64,000 bases of DNA from Curvibacter gracilis ATCC BAA-807 (GTDB lineage Bacteria; Pseudomonadota; Gammaproteobacteria; Burkholderiales; Burkholderiaceae_C), in assembly GCF_000518645.1 (NCBI RefSeq), contig NZ_KI912467.1, positions 23,960-87,959 of the forward strand. The letters run 5' to 3'. The notes beneath the pieces were generated by a model. The model was not told the DNA's origin, searched no databases, and worked only from the letters and a program-made list of their open reading frames with translations. Of this stretch, positions 42,763 through 51,900 are shown piece by piece; position 1 is the first letter of the stretch; each line of letters starts with the position of its first letter. The position numbers were made by a program, and so were the translations under genes.

Positions 42763-45700
42763 TCAGGTGGAGGAAGGCGGCGCATGACGGCGCCGGTAGG
42801 CCGCGTAATACAGCGTGGGAATGAGCACCAGGGTGAGCAGCGTGGAGACGCCGATGCCGAAGATCAGCGAGATGGCCAGGCCATTGAAGATGGGGTCGTC
42901 CAGGATGAAGAAGGCGCCCAGCATGGCCGCCAGGCCGGTCAACAAAATGGGCTGGGCCCGGGTGACGGCCGAGTGGACGATGGCCTGCTTGAAGGGCACG
43001 CCTTCACGCAGTTGCAGGTGGATGAAATCGACCAGCAGGATGGAGTTGCGCACGATGATGCCGGCCAGCGCGATCATGCCGATCATGCTGGTGGCGGTGT
43101 ACTGCGCCCCCAGCAGGGCATGGCCTGGCATCACGCCGATGATGGTGAGCGGGATCGGGGCCATGATGATCAGGGGCGTGAGGTAGGAGCCGAACTGGGC
43201 CACCACCAGCAGGTAGATCAGGATCAGGCCCACGCCATAGGCGGCGCCCATGTCGCGGAAGGTTTCGTAGGTGATCTGCCACTCACCGTCCCACTTGAGG
43301 GCGTAGGCGCGCTGAGACTCGGCGGGCGCCTGGAAGAAATACGCCTGCAAAGCCCCGCCGCCCGGCGGCACCAGGGCCTGGATGTCGCCACGCATCTTGA
43401 ACAGGCCATACAGCGGGCTGTCGATGCGGCCGGCCATGTCGCCGGTGACGAAGTTCACGGGCTGCAAATCCTTGTGGTAGACCGGCTGCTCGCGCAGGCT
43501 GTCACTGAGGCGGACCAGCTCGCGGATGGCCACCGGGCGGCCCGAGGGGCCGCGCACCTGCAACTGCAGCAAGGCGTCCAGATCGCCCTGGCGCTCAGGG
43601 GGCAGGCGCAGCAACACCGGTGTGGGGTACTTGCTGGCATCGTGCAGGTAGGTGGCGGCCTCACCGCTGAGGCCGGCGCGCAGGGTGGCCACGATGGCGG
43701 CCTGCGGGACGCCTGCGGCAGCGGCCTTTTGACGATCGATCAGCACCAGCTTGCGCGGGGCTGCGGCGATGGAGGAGTCGTCCACATCGACCACCGAATC
43801 GGTCTTCTCGAAGATGGCGCGCACCTGCCGGGCCAGGCTGAGCCGGCCTTCGGCCGTGGGGCCGTAGATCTCGGCCACCAGCGGGGCCAGCACGGGTGGG
43901 CCGGGGGGCACTTCGACCACTTTGACGTTGGCACCGAAGCGCTGGCCGATCTGCTGCAGCGCCGGGCGCAGGCGGGTGGCAATGGCGTGGCTTTGCTCGC
44001 TGCGGTGATGCTTGTCGACCAGGTTGACCTGCAGGTCACCCAGTTCGCTGCTGGCGCGCAGGTCGTACTGCCGCACCAGGCCGTTGAAATTGATCGGGGC
44101 CGCCGTGCCGGCATAGGCCTGGTAGTCGGTGACCTCGGGCTGCCGGGCCAGGTAGGCGCCGAGTTCGTGCAACACGGCGGCGGTCTGTTCGACCGGGCTG
44201 CCGGCGGGCAGATCGACCACCACCTGGAACTCCGATTTGTTGTCGAAGGGCAGCATCTTGAGCACCACCAGACCCGCCACCGGCAAAGCCACCGACAGGG
44301 CGATCAGCCCCGCCACGGCCAGGCCCAGCAGCCGGCGATTGCGGGTGCCCCGCTGCTCATCAAGCAAAGGGGTGAAGATGCGCTGGAAGCCCTGCTCCAG
44401 CCGCGAGGCAAGACCGGTGGCCGAGCCATGTGCGGTGGCCCCGGCGCCTGGAGCCTGGGGCTTCATCCACAGGCGCGACAACCACGGCGTGACGATGAAG
44501 GCGATCAGCAGCGACAGCAGCATGCCCATGCTCGCATTGATGGGGATGGGGCTCATGTAGGGCCCCATCAGGCCGCTGACAAAGGCCATGGGCAGCAGGG
44601 CCGCGATCACGGTGAAGGTGGCCAGGATGGTGGGGCCGCCCACTTCGTCCACCGCGCCGGGAATGAGTTCGGCCAGGGTCTTGCCGGGGTACAGCAACTG
44701 GTGGCGGTGGATGTTCTCGACCACCACGATGGCATCGTCGACCAGGATGCCGATGGAGAAGATGAGCGCGAACAGCGACACCCGGTTGAGGGTGAAGCCC
44801 CAGGCCCAGGAGGCAAACAGGGTGACGGTGAGGGTCAGCATCACGGCACTGCCGACGATGGCGGCCTCGCGCCGGCCCAGCGCGATGAAGACCAGGGCGA
44901 CCACCGAGGCGGTGGCGAACAGCAGCTTCTGGATGAGCTTTTGCGCCTTGTCGTTGGCAGTGGCCCCGTAGTTGCGGGTTTCGGCCACGTGCACGGCCTC
45001 GGGGATGAGGGTGTTGTGCAGCTGGGCCACACGGGCCATGACGCCGTTGGCCACGTCGATGGCGTTCTCGCCAGGCTTCTTGGTGATGGCCAGGGTGACG
45101 GCGGGGTACTCGCCTGCAGGGGCCGCCTGGGGGCCTGCGCCCTGCCCGACCACGCCGTGCCACACCAGGCTGGTGGCCGCAGGCGCGCCATCGCGCAGCT
45201 CGGCCACATCGCGCAAAAAGACCGGGCGCCCTTCACGCACCGCCACCACCACCTCGGCCACCTCGCGGGCACTGCCCAGATACGGGCCGGCTTCGAGCGC
45301 CAGGGCCCGATTGCCCTGCAGCAGATCGCCCAGGGGCGCGCCCTGGTTGGCGCCTTGCAGGGCGCGGCGCAGGTCGTCCACAGTGACGCCCAGGGCGGCC
45401 AGGCGGGCCCCATCCAGCTGCACCTGCACAGCATGCCCCGGGCCGCCCACGGTGCGCACCTCGCGCGTGCCGGGCACGCGCTTGAGCTCCAGCTCCAGGC
45501 TGTGGGCCACGCGCTCGAGGTCATAGGCGCCGATGGCGGGGTCGGGGCTGTACAAGGTCAGGCTGACGATGGGCACATCATCGATGCCCTTGGGTTTGAT
45601 CAGGGGTTCGAGCACGCCCAGGCCCGGGGGCAGCCAATCGCTGTGGCTGCGCACGGTGTCGTGCAGGCGCACCAGGGCCTCGGTGCGCGACACGCCCACC

Positions 45701-46026
45701 TTGAACTGCACGGTGACCACGGCCAGGCCGGGGCGCGAGACCGAGCTGACATGCTCGGTGCCTGCCATCTGGGCCAGCACCTGCTCGGCCGGCGTGGCCA
45801 CCATCTGCTCGACATCGGCCACGCTGGCACCCGGGAAGGGAATCAGCACATTGGCCATGGTGACGTTGATCTGGGGCTCTTCCTCACGCGGGGTGACCAG
45901 CACGGCGAACAAGCCCAGCAGCAGCGCCACCAGGGCCAGCAGGGGCGTGATCTGGGCGCTCTGGAACAGCGCGGCGGTGCGGCCTGCCAGACCCAGGCGG
46001 GGGGTGCTTGGGGTGGAGCGGTTCAT
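42763..46026 (-). CDS. RND efflux transporter permease
   Basis: 1087 aa from the ATG at 46026. Twelve TM helices and two large periplasmic loops. Signatures: PREEEPQINVTMANVLIPFPGASVADVEQMVATPAE (about 47-82), the TM4 proton-relay segment IGILVDDAIVVVENIHRH, and IALAGIIVRNSILLVDFIH near the C-terminus. It exchanges substrate for protons across the inner membrane within a tripartite pump. The substrate cannot be told from sequence; it looks more like the HAE/multidrug group than the CusA metal group. The start lies 1 bp from the adaptor stop. Confidence 0.93.
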   Translation of the reverse strand: MNRSTPSTPRLGLAGRTAALFQSAQITPLLALVALLLGLFAVLVTPREEEPQINVTMANVLIPFPGASVADVEQMVATPAEQVLAQMAGTEHVSSVSRPGLAVVTVQFKVGVSRTEALVRLHDTVRSHSDWLPPGLGVLEPLIKPKGIDDVPIVSLTLYSPDPAIGAYDLERVAHSLELELKRVPGTREVRTVGGPGHAVQVQLDGARLAALGVTVDDLRRALQGANQGAPLGDLLQGNRALALEAGPYLGSAREVAEVVVAVREGRPVFLRDVAELRDGAPAATSLVWHGVVGQGAGPQAAPAGEYPAVTLAITKKPGENAIDVANGVMARVAQLHNTLIPEAVHVAETRNYGATANDKAQKLIQKLLFATASVVALVFIALGRREAAIVGSAVMLTLTVTLFASWAWGFTLNRVSLFALIFSIGILVDDAIVVVENIHRHQLLYPGKTLAELIPGAVDEVGGPTILATFTVIAALLPMAFVSGLMGPYMSPIPINASMGMLLSLLIAFIVTPWLSRLWMKPQAPGAGATAHGSATGLASRLEQGFQRIFTPLLDEQRGTRNRRLLGLAVAGLIALSVALPVAGLVVLKMLPFDNKSEFQVVVDLPAGSPVEQTAAVLHELGAYLARQPEVTDYQAYAGTAAPINFNGLVRQYDLRASSELGDLQVNLVDKHHRSEQSHAIATRLRPALQQIGQRFGANVKVVEVPPGPPVLAPLVAEIYGPTAEGRLSLARQVRAIFEKTDSVVDVDDSSIAAAPRKLVLIDRQKAAAAGVPQAAIVATLRAGLSGEAATYLHDASKYPTPVLLRLPPERQGDLDALLQLQVRGPSGRPVAIRELVRLSDSLREQPVYHKDLQPVNFVTGDMAGRIDSPLYGLFKMRGDIQALVPPGGGALQAYFFQAPAESQRAYALKWDGEWQITYETFRDMGAAYGVGLILIYLLVVAQFGSYLTPLIIMAPIPLTIIGVMPGHALLGAQYTATSMIGMIALAGIIVRNSILLVDFIHLQLREGVPFKQAIVHSAVTRAQPILLTGLAAMLGAFFILDDPIFNGLAISLIFGIGVSTLLTLVLIPTLYYAAYRRRHAPPSST

Positions 46027-46027
46027 G

Positions 46028-47071
46028 TCAGCGCACCTGGGCCGCAGCAGCCTGGGGGTCAAGGGCGACGGATTCGCCCTCGCGCAGGCCGGTCAGCACC
46101 TCCACCTGATCGCCGCGGGCTTCGCCCAGGCGCACCTGGCGCAGCACCGGGCGGCCCTCGGCCGTGATCACATACACCGCCTGCAACTCGGCCCGCCGCA
46201 ACACGGCGGCTTGGGGCACCAACAGCCTGGCGGGTGCCGCACTGAGCACGCGCCCTGGCAGCCACACCCGGGCAAAGCGGCCCGGGGCCAGCGCCGCAGA
46301 CATCTCGGCAGGCAAGGTCAGGCGCAGCGTGCGGGTGTGGCTGACGGGGTCGACGGCAGGCAGCCACTGCCCCTGCGGCAGCTCGAAGGCCGGCAGGCCG
46401 TCCACCTGCACGCGGACCGACCCCTGCCCGGCAGCCAGCGATTCGGGCACCTGGACGCTGAGGCGCAGCGAAGCCGGGTCGAACAGGGTGAGCAAGGGCC
46501 GCCCGGGCGAGGCCAGGTCGCCCAGGGACACGGGCAGCTCGCTGATCACCCCCGCATACGGCGCACTCACGCTGTAGTAGCCCGACTGGGTGTGCGCGGC
46601 CGTGGTTTGCGCGGCCGTGGCGCGCACCTGGGCCTGGGCCGCCCGCAAGGCGGCCAGGCTGCGCTCCAGCGCGGCCTGGCTGACGTACTGCTGCTCGAAC
46701 AAGGCCTGCTGCCGCTGGTGTTCACGCTGGGCCTGGGCCGCCAGGGCCCGGGCGGCCTCCAGCTGGGCCTGGCTGACGTCGACGCCCGATTGGGCAGCGC
46801 GCGCATCGAGCCGCACCAGCAACTGCCCAGCCCTCACCGCCTGACCCGCCTTCACCGGCAAGGCGACGATGGCCCCCTGGACCTGGGCCGCGATCACGGT
46901 CTGCCGCCCGGCCTCGACCACCGCGTCCAGGGCGGTGCCTTGGGCACCACCGGCCACCGCTGCCACAGGCACCGATTTCAGCGCAGCTGGTGAAGCGGCC
47001 CCAATCGGCAGGGTGGCCGCCATGCCCAGGGAAAGGGCCAGGGTGACAAGGGGTCGGAGTTTGATGGACAT
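46028..47071 (-). CDS. RND periplasmic adaptor (membrane fusion protein)
   Basis: 347 aa. Signal peptide, then split lipoyl halves (GAIVALPVKAGQAVRAGQLLVRLD and YSVSAPYAGVISELPVSLGDLASPGRPLL) flanking a helical hairpin (about 95-155) rich in Gln/Ala, then beta-barrel and membrane-proximal domains. First gene of the efflux operon, directly divergent from the arsR-type regulator. Confidence 0.92.
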   Translation of the reverse strand: MSIKLRPLVTLALSLGMAATLPIGAASPAALKSVPVAAVAGGAQGTALDAVVEAGRQTVIAAQVQGAIVALPVKAGQAVRAGQLLVRLDARAAQSGVDVSQAQLEAARALAAQAQREHQRQQALFEQQYVSQAALERSLAALRAAQAQVRATAAQTTAAHTQSGYYSVSAPYAGVISELPVSLGDLASPGRPLLTLFDPASLRLSVQVPESLAAGQGSVRVQVDGLPAFELPQGQWLPAVDPVSHTRTLRLTLPAEMSAALAPGRFARVWLPGRVLSAAPARLLVPQAAVLRRAELQAVYVITAEGRPVLRQVRLGEARGDQVEVLTGLREGESVALDPQAAAAQVR

Positions 47072-47114
47072 CGGTTTTCGGCAGAGGGTTGCATGACTGT
47101 TTGCTTAATTCATT

Positions 47115-47136
47115 ATTTAGCTATTCAGTTAAATAG
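47115..47136. promoter_or_regulatory. Candidate operator of the ArsR-type regulator
   Basis: TATTTA at 47115-47120 and TAAATA at 47131-47136 form an AT-rich inverted repeat in the 119-bp spacer between the efflux operon and the arsR gene. ArsR repressors commonly bind such 12-2-12-like AT-rich dyads, so one site could control both directions. Confidence 0.5.
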
Positions 47137-47190
47137 GCAAGTGATACCATTCAACGCAGTGGAGCCGACCACCATGGCCGGCCGCTAGCC

Positions 47191-47547
47191 ATGGAAGTGC
47201 TGACGATGGAAAACATGCCGCAAGAGGCCCTGGAAGAGGTGGCCGCCTACTTTCAGGTGCTGTCGGAACCGACCCGGCTGCAACTGCTGAACCTGCTACG
47301 CGCTGGCGAGCGCAATGTGGGCGATCTGGCCCTGGCCTGCGGCTTCACGCCGGCCAACATCTCGCGCCACCTGAGCCACCTGACCAAGCACGGCCTGGTC
47401 AGCCGAGAGGCGCGCGGCACCAGCGTGTACTACCGCATCGCGGATGAATCGGTCTACCAGTTGTGCGATCTGGTGTGCGGCAACATTGCGCGGCTGTATG
47501 AGCGCGCCCAGAAGCGGCACACCGTGTTTGCGCGGGAAGGCGATTGA
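47191..47547 (+). CDS. ArsR/SmtB-family repressor
   Basis: 118 aa winged helix (LSEPTRLQLLNLLRAGERNVGDLALACGFTPANISRHLSHLTKHGLVSREARGTSVYYRI). It contains three cysteines: C50 at the start of the recognition region, and C92 and C96 in the last helix (YQLCDLVCGNI). A cysteine near the HTH paired with one in the C-terminal helix is how persulfide sensors of the SqrR/BigR type work. A metal site is the alternative. Divergent from the RND-rhodanese operon, its likely target. The ATG at 47206 is an alternative start. Confidence 0.88.
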   Translation: MEVLTMENMPQEALEEVAAYFQVLSEPTRLQLLNLLRAGERNVGDLALACGFTPANISRHLSHLTKHGLVSREARGTSVYYRIADESVYQLCDLVCGNIARLYERAQKRHTVFAREGD

Positions 47548-47628
47548 AGCCCTGCGCCGCCCCATCAGGTTGAAGTTGGCCTCAACGGCGGGCAAAATGG
47601 CGCGCCCCCATCGGGAGCGGAGAACACC

Positions 47629-48219
47629 ATGGAAAAAAGAGACTTCATGACCCTGGCCGGCCTGGCCCTGAGCACCCTGAACGCCCCGGCCCGGGCGCAG
47701 ACCCAGCCGGCGGCCAGTGCAGAGCCTGTGCTGCTGACGGTGACCGGTGCGGTGGGCAAGCCCAACCGCGGCGCGCTGGACCATGCGCTCGACCAGATGA
47801 TGGCCAAGCAAGGCATCGAGTTCAAACAGGCCACCACCTTCACGGCCAGCAGCCTGGCCCGGCTGCCGGCGATCAGCATCCGCCCCAAGCTGGAATACGA
47901 CAGCAAGCCTCACGAACTGAGCGGCCCGCTGCTGACCACGGTGCTGGAGGCCGCAGGTGTGACGCTGCAGCCCACACGCCCGATCGAGCTGCGGGCCGTG
48001 GATGGCTACAACGTGACGTTGACGGTGGCCGAGATCCGCGAGCGCCAGATGATCGTGGCCACCCACCTGGACGGCAAACCCATGGGCCTGGGCGGCCTGG
48101 GCCCCCAGTGGGCGGTGTACGACCCGGAGCACATTCCCTCGCTCAAGGGCAAGCCCCTGAACGAAGGCTTTGCCAAGTGCCCTTGGGGCCTGTACCACAT
48201 CGGCGTCAAGCCTGCGTGA
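47629..48219 (+). CDS. Exported molybdopterin-domain-like protein
   Basis: 196 aa. Signal peptide (MEKRDFMTLAGLALSTLNAPARAQ), then a compact domain resembling the oxidoreductase molybdopterin-binding fold (VLLTVTGAV, FTASSLARLPAISIRP, GPLLTTVLEAAGV, VDGYNVTLTVAEI, GPQWAVYDPEHIP). The Moco-ligand cysteine segment of sulfite oxidases is not present and the only Cys is near the C-terminus, so the domain may bind another ligand or a protein partner. Monocistronic, after the arsR gene. Confidence 0.75.
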   Translation: MEKRDFMTLAGLALSTLNAPARAQTQPAASAEPVLLTVTGAVGKPNRGALDHALDQMMAKQGIEFKQATTFTASSLARLPAISIRPKLEYDSKPHELSGPLLTTVLEAAGVTLQPTRPIELRAVDGYNVTLTVAEIRERQMIVATHLDGKPMGLGGLGPQWAVYDPEHIPSLKGKPLNEGFAKCPWGLYHIGVKPA

Positions 48220-48332
48220 ACGCCAGTGGGCGGGTGCCGGGATTGGCGCCCGCAGGGCCGACGGACGGCAAGATGGCGCAATAATGCTGGATGGGGCTCA
48301 GCCCTCCACAACCCGTCGGCTTCACCGTTCCC

Positions 48333-48902
48333 ATGACCCTGTTTTCGTTGCCGCCTGTGCATCTGGCCCGTCGGGCCGCCCTGCCCCTGGCCCTGCTGCT
48401 GTCCCTGTCGGGCTGCAGTCTGTGGAGCAGCAAGCCCGCGCCGGGCCACTCGGCCTACCAGGCCGAGCAGTTCCAGCCCAACGAGAATTTCTCGCGTCTG
48501 TTCGACGCCAGCGCAGAGACCACCTGCGAGGCCGCTCGCCGGGCCTTGCTGAGCCAGGGCTATGTGATCACCCAGGCCAAGCCGGCCAGCATCAATGGGC
48601 AGAAAAGCTTCCAGCCCGATGGCGACACCCACCTGGAAATCACGTTCACCATCGTGTGTGTGCCCGATGGGCGCGACAAAAACATTGCCACGGCCTATGT
48701 GACGGCACAGCAGGACCGCTACGCCGTGAAGAAAAGCAGCTCGGCCACCAGCGTGGGGGTGAGCGCCATCGGCTCGATCTCTCTGCCGCTGTCGTCCACC
48801 CAGGATTCGATGGTGAAAGTGGGTTCGGAAACGATCCTGGCGCCCACCTTCTACGACCGCTTTTTTGGCCTGGTGAGTCGCGAGGTCAAAGACCTGCCCT
48901 GA
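48333..48902 (+). CDS. DUF2242 lipoprotein
   Basis: 189 aa from the ATG at 48333. The lipobox LSLSGC (Cys about 28) predicts outer-membrane anchoring. Conserved body: ETTCEAARRALLSQGYVITQAKP, LEITFTIVCVPDG, TAYVTAQQDRYAVKKSS, and TFYDRFFGLVSREV. The family has no known activity. The gene end overlaps the convergent histidine kinase gene by 17 bp. Confidence 0.85.
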   Translation: MTLFSLPPVHLARRAALPLALLLSLSGCSLWSSKPAPGHSAYQAEQFQPNENFSRLFDASAETTCEAARRALLSQGYVITQAKPASINGQKSFQPDGDTHLEITFTIVCVPDGRDKNIATAYVTAQQDRYAVKKSSSATSVGVSAIGSISLPLSSTQDSMVKVGSETILAPTFYDRFFGLVSREVKDLP

Positions 48903-51900
48903 GGTCGCCGACCGGCAAGGCCGGCTCTGGCAGATCCACCAGCCCAGGGGTGCCGACCACCGGTGCCTCCAGCGGCAGTTCGATGCTGAAGCAGGTGCCC
49001 TGGCCCGGCTCGCTCTGCACGGTGATGCTGCCCCCCAGCACGCGGGTCACCAGGGTCTGGCAGATGGCCAGGCCCAGGCCGGTGCCACCGCGGCCCAGGC
49101 GGGTGGTGTAGAACGGATCGAAGATGCGCCGCAGGGTGTCGGCTGACATGCCCCGCCCCTGGTCACGCACCTCCAGCCGCACCCGGCCCTGGGGCAGGTC
49201 CTGTGCGCTGATCAGCACCTCGCCCGCAGGCAGGTCTTCGTAGGCATGTTCGATGGCGTTGCTGAGCAGGTTGAGCAGCACCTGGCCCAAGGGCCCGGGG
49301 TAGCTGTCGAACCGCAGGCCCGCAGGCACCTGGGCCACCACCTGCAGGCTGCCGCGGCGCAAGGTGGGCTGGTGCATCTGAAGGATCTCGCGCACCACCT
49401 CGTCAAGCATGAATTGGCGCCGCTGCAGGCTGGTCTGGTCGGCCGCCACCTGCTTGAAGGTGGAGATCAGATCGGCGGCGCGGCTGAGGTTCTTGAGCAG
49501 CATGGCCACCGCCTCGGCGGTCTGACTGACGTGCAGGGCCAGGCCGCTGCGGGTCAGCCCCTGGCTGGCCACGCGCCCGAACTGCTCCACCTCGGAGCGC
49601 AGCGTGGTGGCCACCAGCACACTGTTGCCGATGGGGGTGTTGAGCTCGTGGGCCACGCCGGCCACCATGCGCCCCAGGGCCGCGTGCTTCTCAGAGCGCA
49701 GCAGCTCGTCCTGCGTGCTGTGCAGCGAGGCCATGGCCTCGGTGAGTTCCTGGTTGGTCTGCGTGAGGGCCTGGGTGCGTTGCGCCACCGCAGCCTCCAG
49801 CATGTGGTTCATCTGCTCCATCTGCTGGCGGGCGCGTCGTTGGTCGCTGATGTCCACGATGCCGAACAGGTAGCTGCGCATGCCTTCCAGATCGAGGGTG
49901 CGGCCTGATGCCACGCAGTCGAGCACCCGGCCATCGCGGTGCCTCAATGCGATCTCCAATTCGTCCACCGCGCCGTCGCGGCGCAGGGTTTCGTACAGGC
50001 GATCACGGTCATGCGTCGAGACAAACAGGCCGAACTCATGAGAGCCATGCCCCACCACCTGCTCAGGCGCGTAGCCGAACAGGCGCAACCAGCTGCGGTT
50101 GACGTCGTAGTACAGCCCGTCGTCGCCGATCACGGCCAGGGCGGCCGGAGAATCCTGGAACAGCAGGGCCAGGCGCCGCTCACTGGCCTGCAGGGTGGCC
50201 TGCGCCCTTTTTTCTTCCACGATGCTGCGGTTGACGCCCAGCAGGCCGGTGAGCTCGCCAGCCTCGTCAAACAAGGGGATCTTGACACTGTGGAATGGCA
50301 CCATGACGCCATCAGGACCGGCCAGTTCGGCCTCGGGCTGCACCAGGGTCTGGCGGTGCTGGTAGACCCATTCATCGTCGTCGAGTGATTTGCTGCGGAC
50401 CCGTTCGCCCACCGGCAAGGCGTTGGTGTGCTGCAGCAACTGCTGCTTGGTGGTGCCCATGAAGCTGGCCATCCACTGGTTGACCAGCAGGTAGTTGGAC
50501 GCGGTGTCCTTGACGAAGATGCCCATGGGTATGGCATCGACCACGCGCTCCAGCAGGCGCCGGCTGTTGCGCAACTCCTCCTCGGTCCGCTTGCGCTCGG
50601 TGATGTCCACCAGCTGGCTCTGCCATGCAGCCTGACCTTGCCAGGACACGGGCAGCATGTAGGTGAGCACCGTGCGGATCGCGCCGGACGGGTGGCGCAG
50701 ATCCATCTCCATGCCTTCGATGCGCCCATCGCTTTGCAGTCGCTGCAGCAGGCGGTCCCGCGCCTGGGTGTCGGCATGCAGGTTCAGATCACGGATGTTG
50801 TGGCTGAGCAATTGTTCTCGGGTGTGCCCCACCAGCCGGCACAGCGCATCGTTGCAGGCCAGCGTGTGCCCGAAATCGTGGGTGGAGAAGATGCGTGCCG
50901 GCGTGGGGCTGCCGTAAAAGGCCGACTCAAAGCCCTGCTGCAGCGCACGCAAGGCTTCTTCGGCCCGGTGACGCTCGGTGATGTCAATGCCCATGCACAC
51001 GAGTCGTACCTGCCCATCGAACTCGGGCAGGCGGAACAAAGAGCACAGCTGCCAGCGAGGCTCCCCCTCAGCGGTGTTGATGCCCAATTCAAAGCACTTC
51101 GGCGGCCCTTCATGACACAGTTGCTCGAAGGCCAGCCGCCATTGGGCGTGGCCGGCCGAACTGTCGTCGGCCCAACCCGGGACGAGTGCCGAAAGTGTCT
51201 GCCCCATCGCCCGCGCACTGGAGATGCCAAACAGCTGCTCGGAGGCGTTGTTCCAATACAGCACACGCCCCTGCAGGTCGTACTGCTGCACCGCCACGGC
51301 GGGCGTGTTGTCCAGCAAGGCCTGCAGGCGGGTCTCGCTGAGGACCAGCGCCTCACGGGCCAACTCTGCCGCGGTGATGTTCTGCCACACCCCGACCATG
51401 CGCGCCCCAGCTGGGTCATGCACGACCTGGGCCCTGACGAGGGCCCACTGGAGCTCACCCGTTGGCGCCACAAGGCGGTATTGGGTGTTCAGCAGCCCGC
51501 TGCCCCAGGCCTCTTCCACCGCCTTGGCCACGCCGGACTGGTCTTGCGGGTGGATGAATTGGCGGCAGAAATCCGCCCAGTCCCAGGGGGATACCAGGCT
51601 GGCCAGGGGGCTGATGGGGGTGTTCGCGGGCGCTTCGTCGTCGGTGCCCCAACGCACCAGGCCGGAGGCGCGGTCCAGCTCCCAGTAGATCAGGCCGGCC
51701 ACTTCAACCGCCAGGCGCCAGCGTTGACGGCTTTCCAGCACCAGCTGGGCTTGCCGATGCTGCCGGGTGATGTCGCGCATCTGGCCGAACCAGCCGATCA
51801 CCTCGCCCTGATCCAGGCCGCGGCCAGCATCGCCTTCAGTCTGCCGGGTGGCTCCAGCACGCTCGGGAATCAGGTGCAGCAGAATCATCCGAGGCTGCTC

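Noticed and set aside
42730-46167. 1145-aa plus-strand open frame
   Set aside because: Exactly antisense to the RND permease, with low-complexity G/H/Q/A composition and no motifs; a GC-bias shadow.
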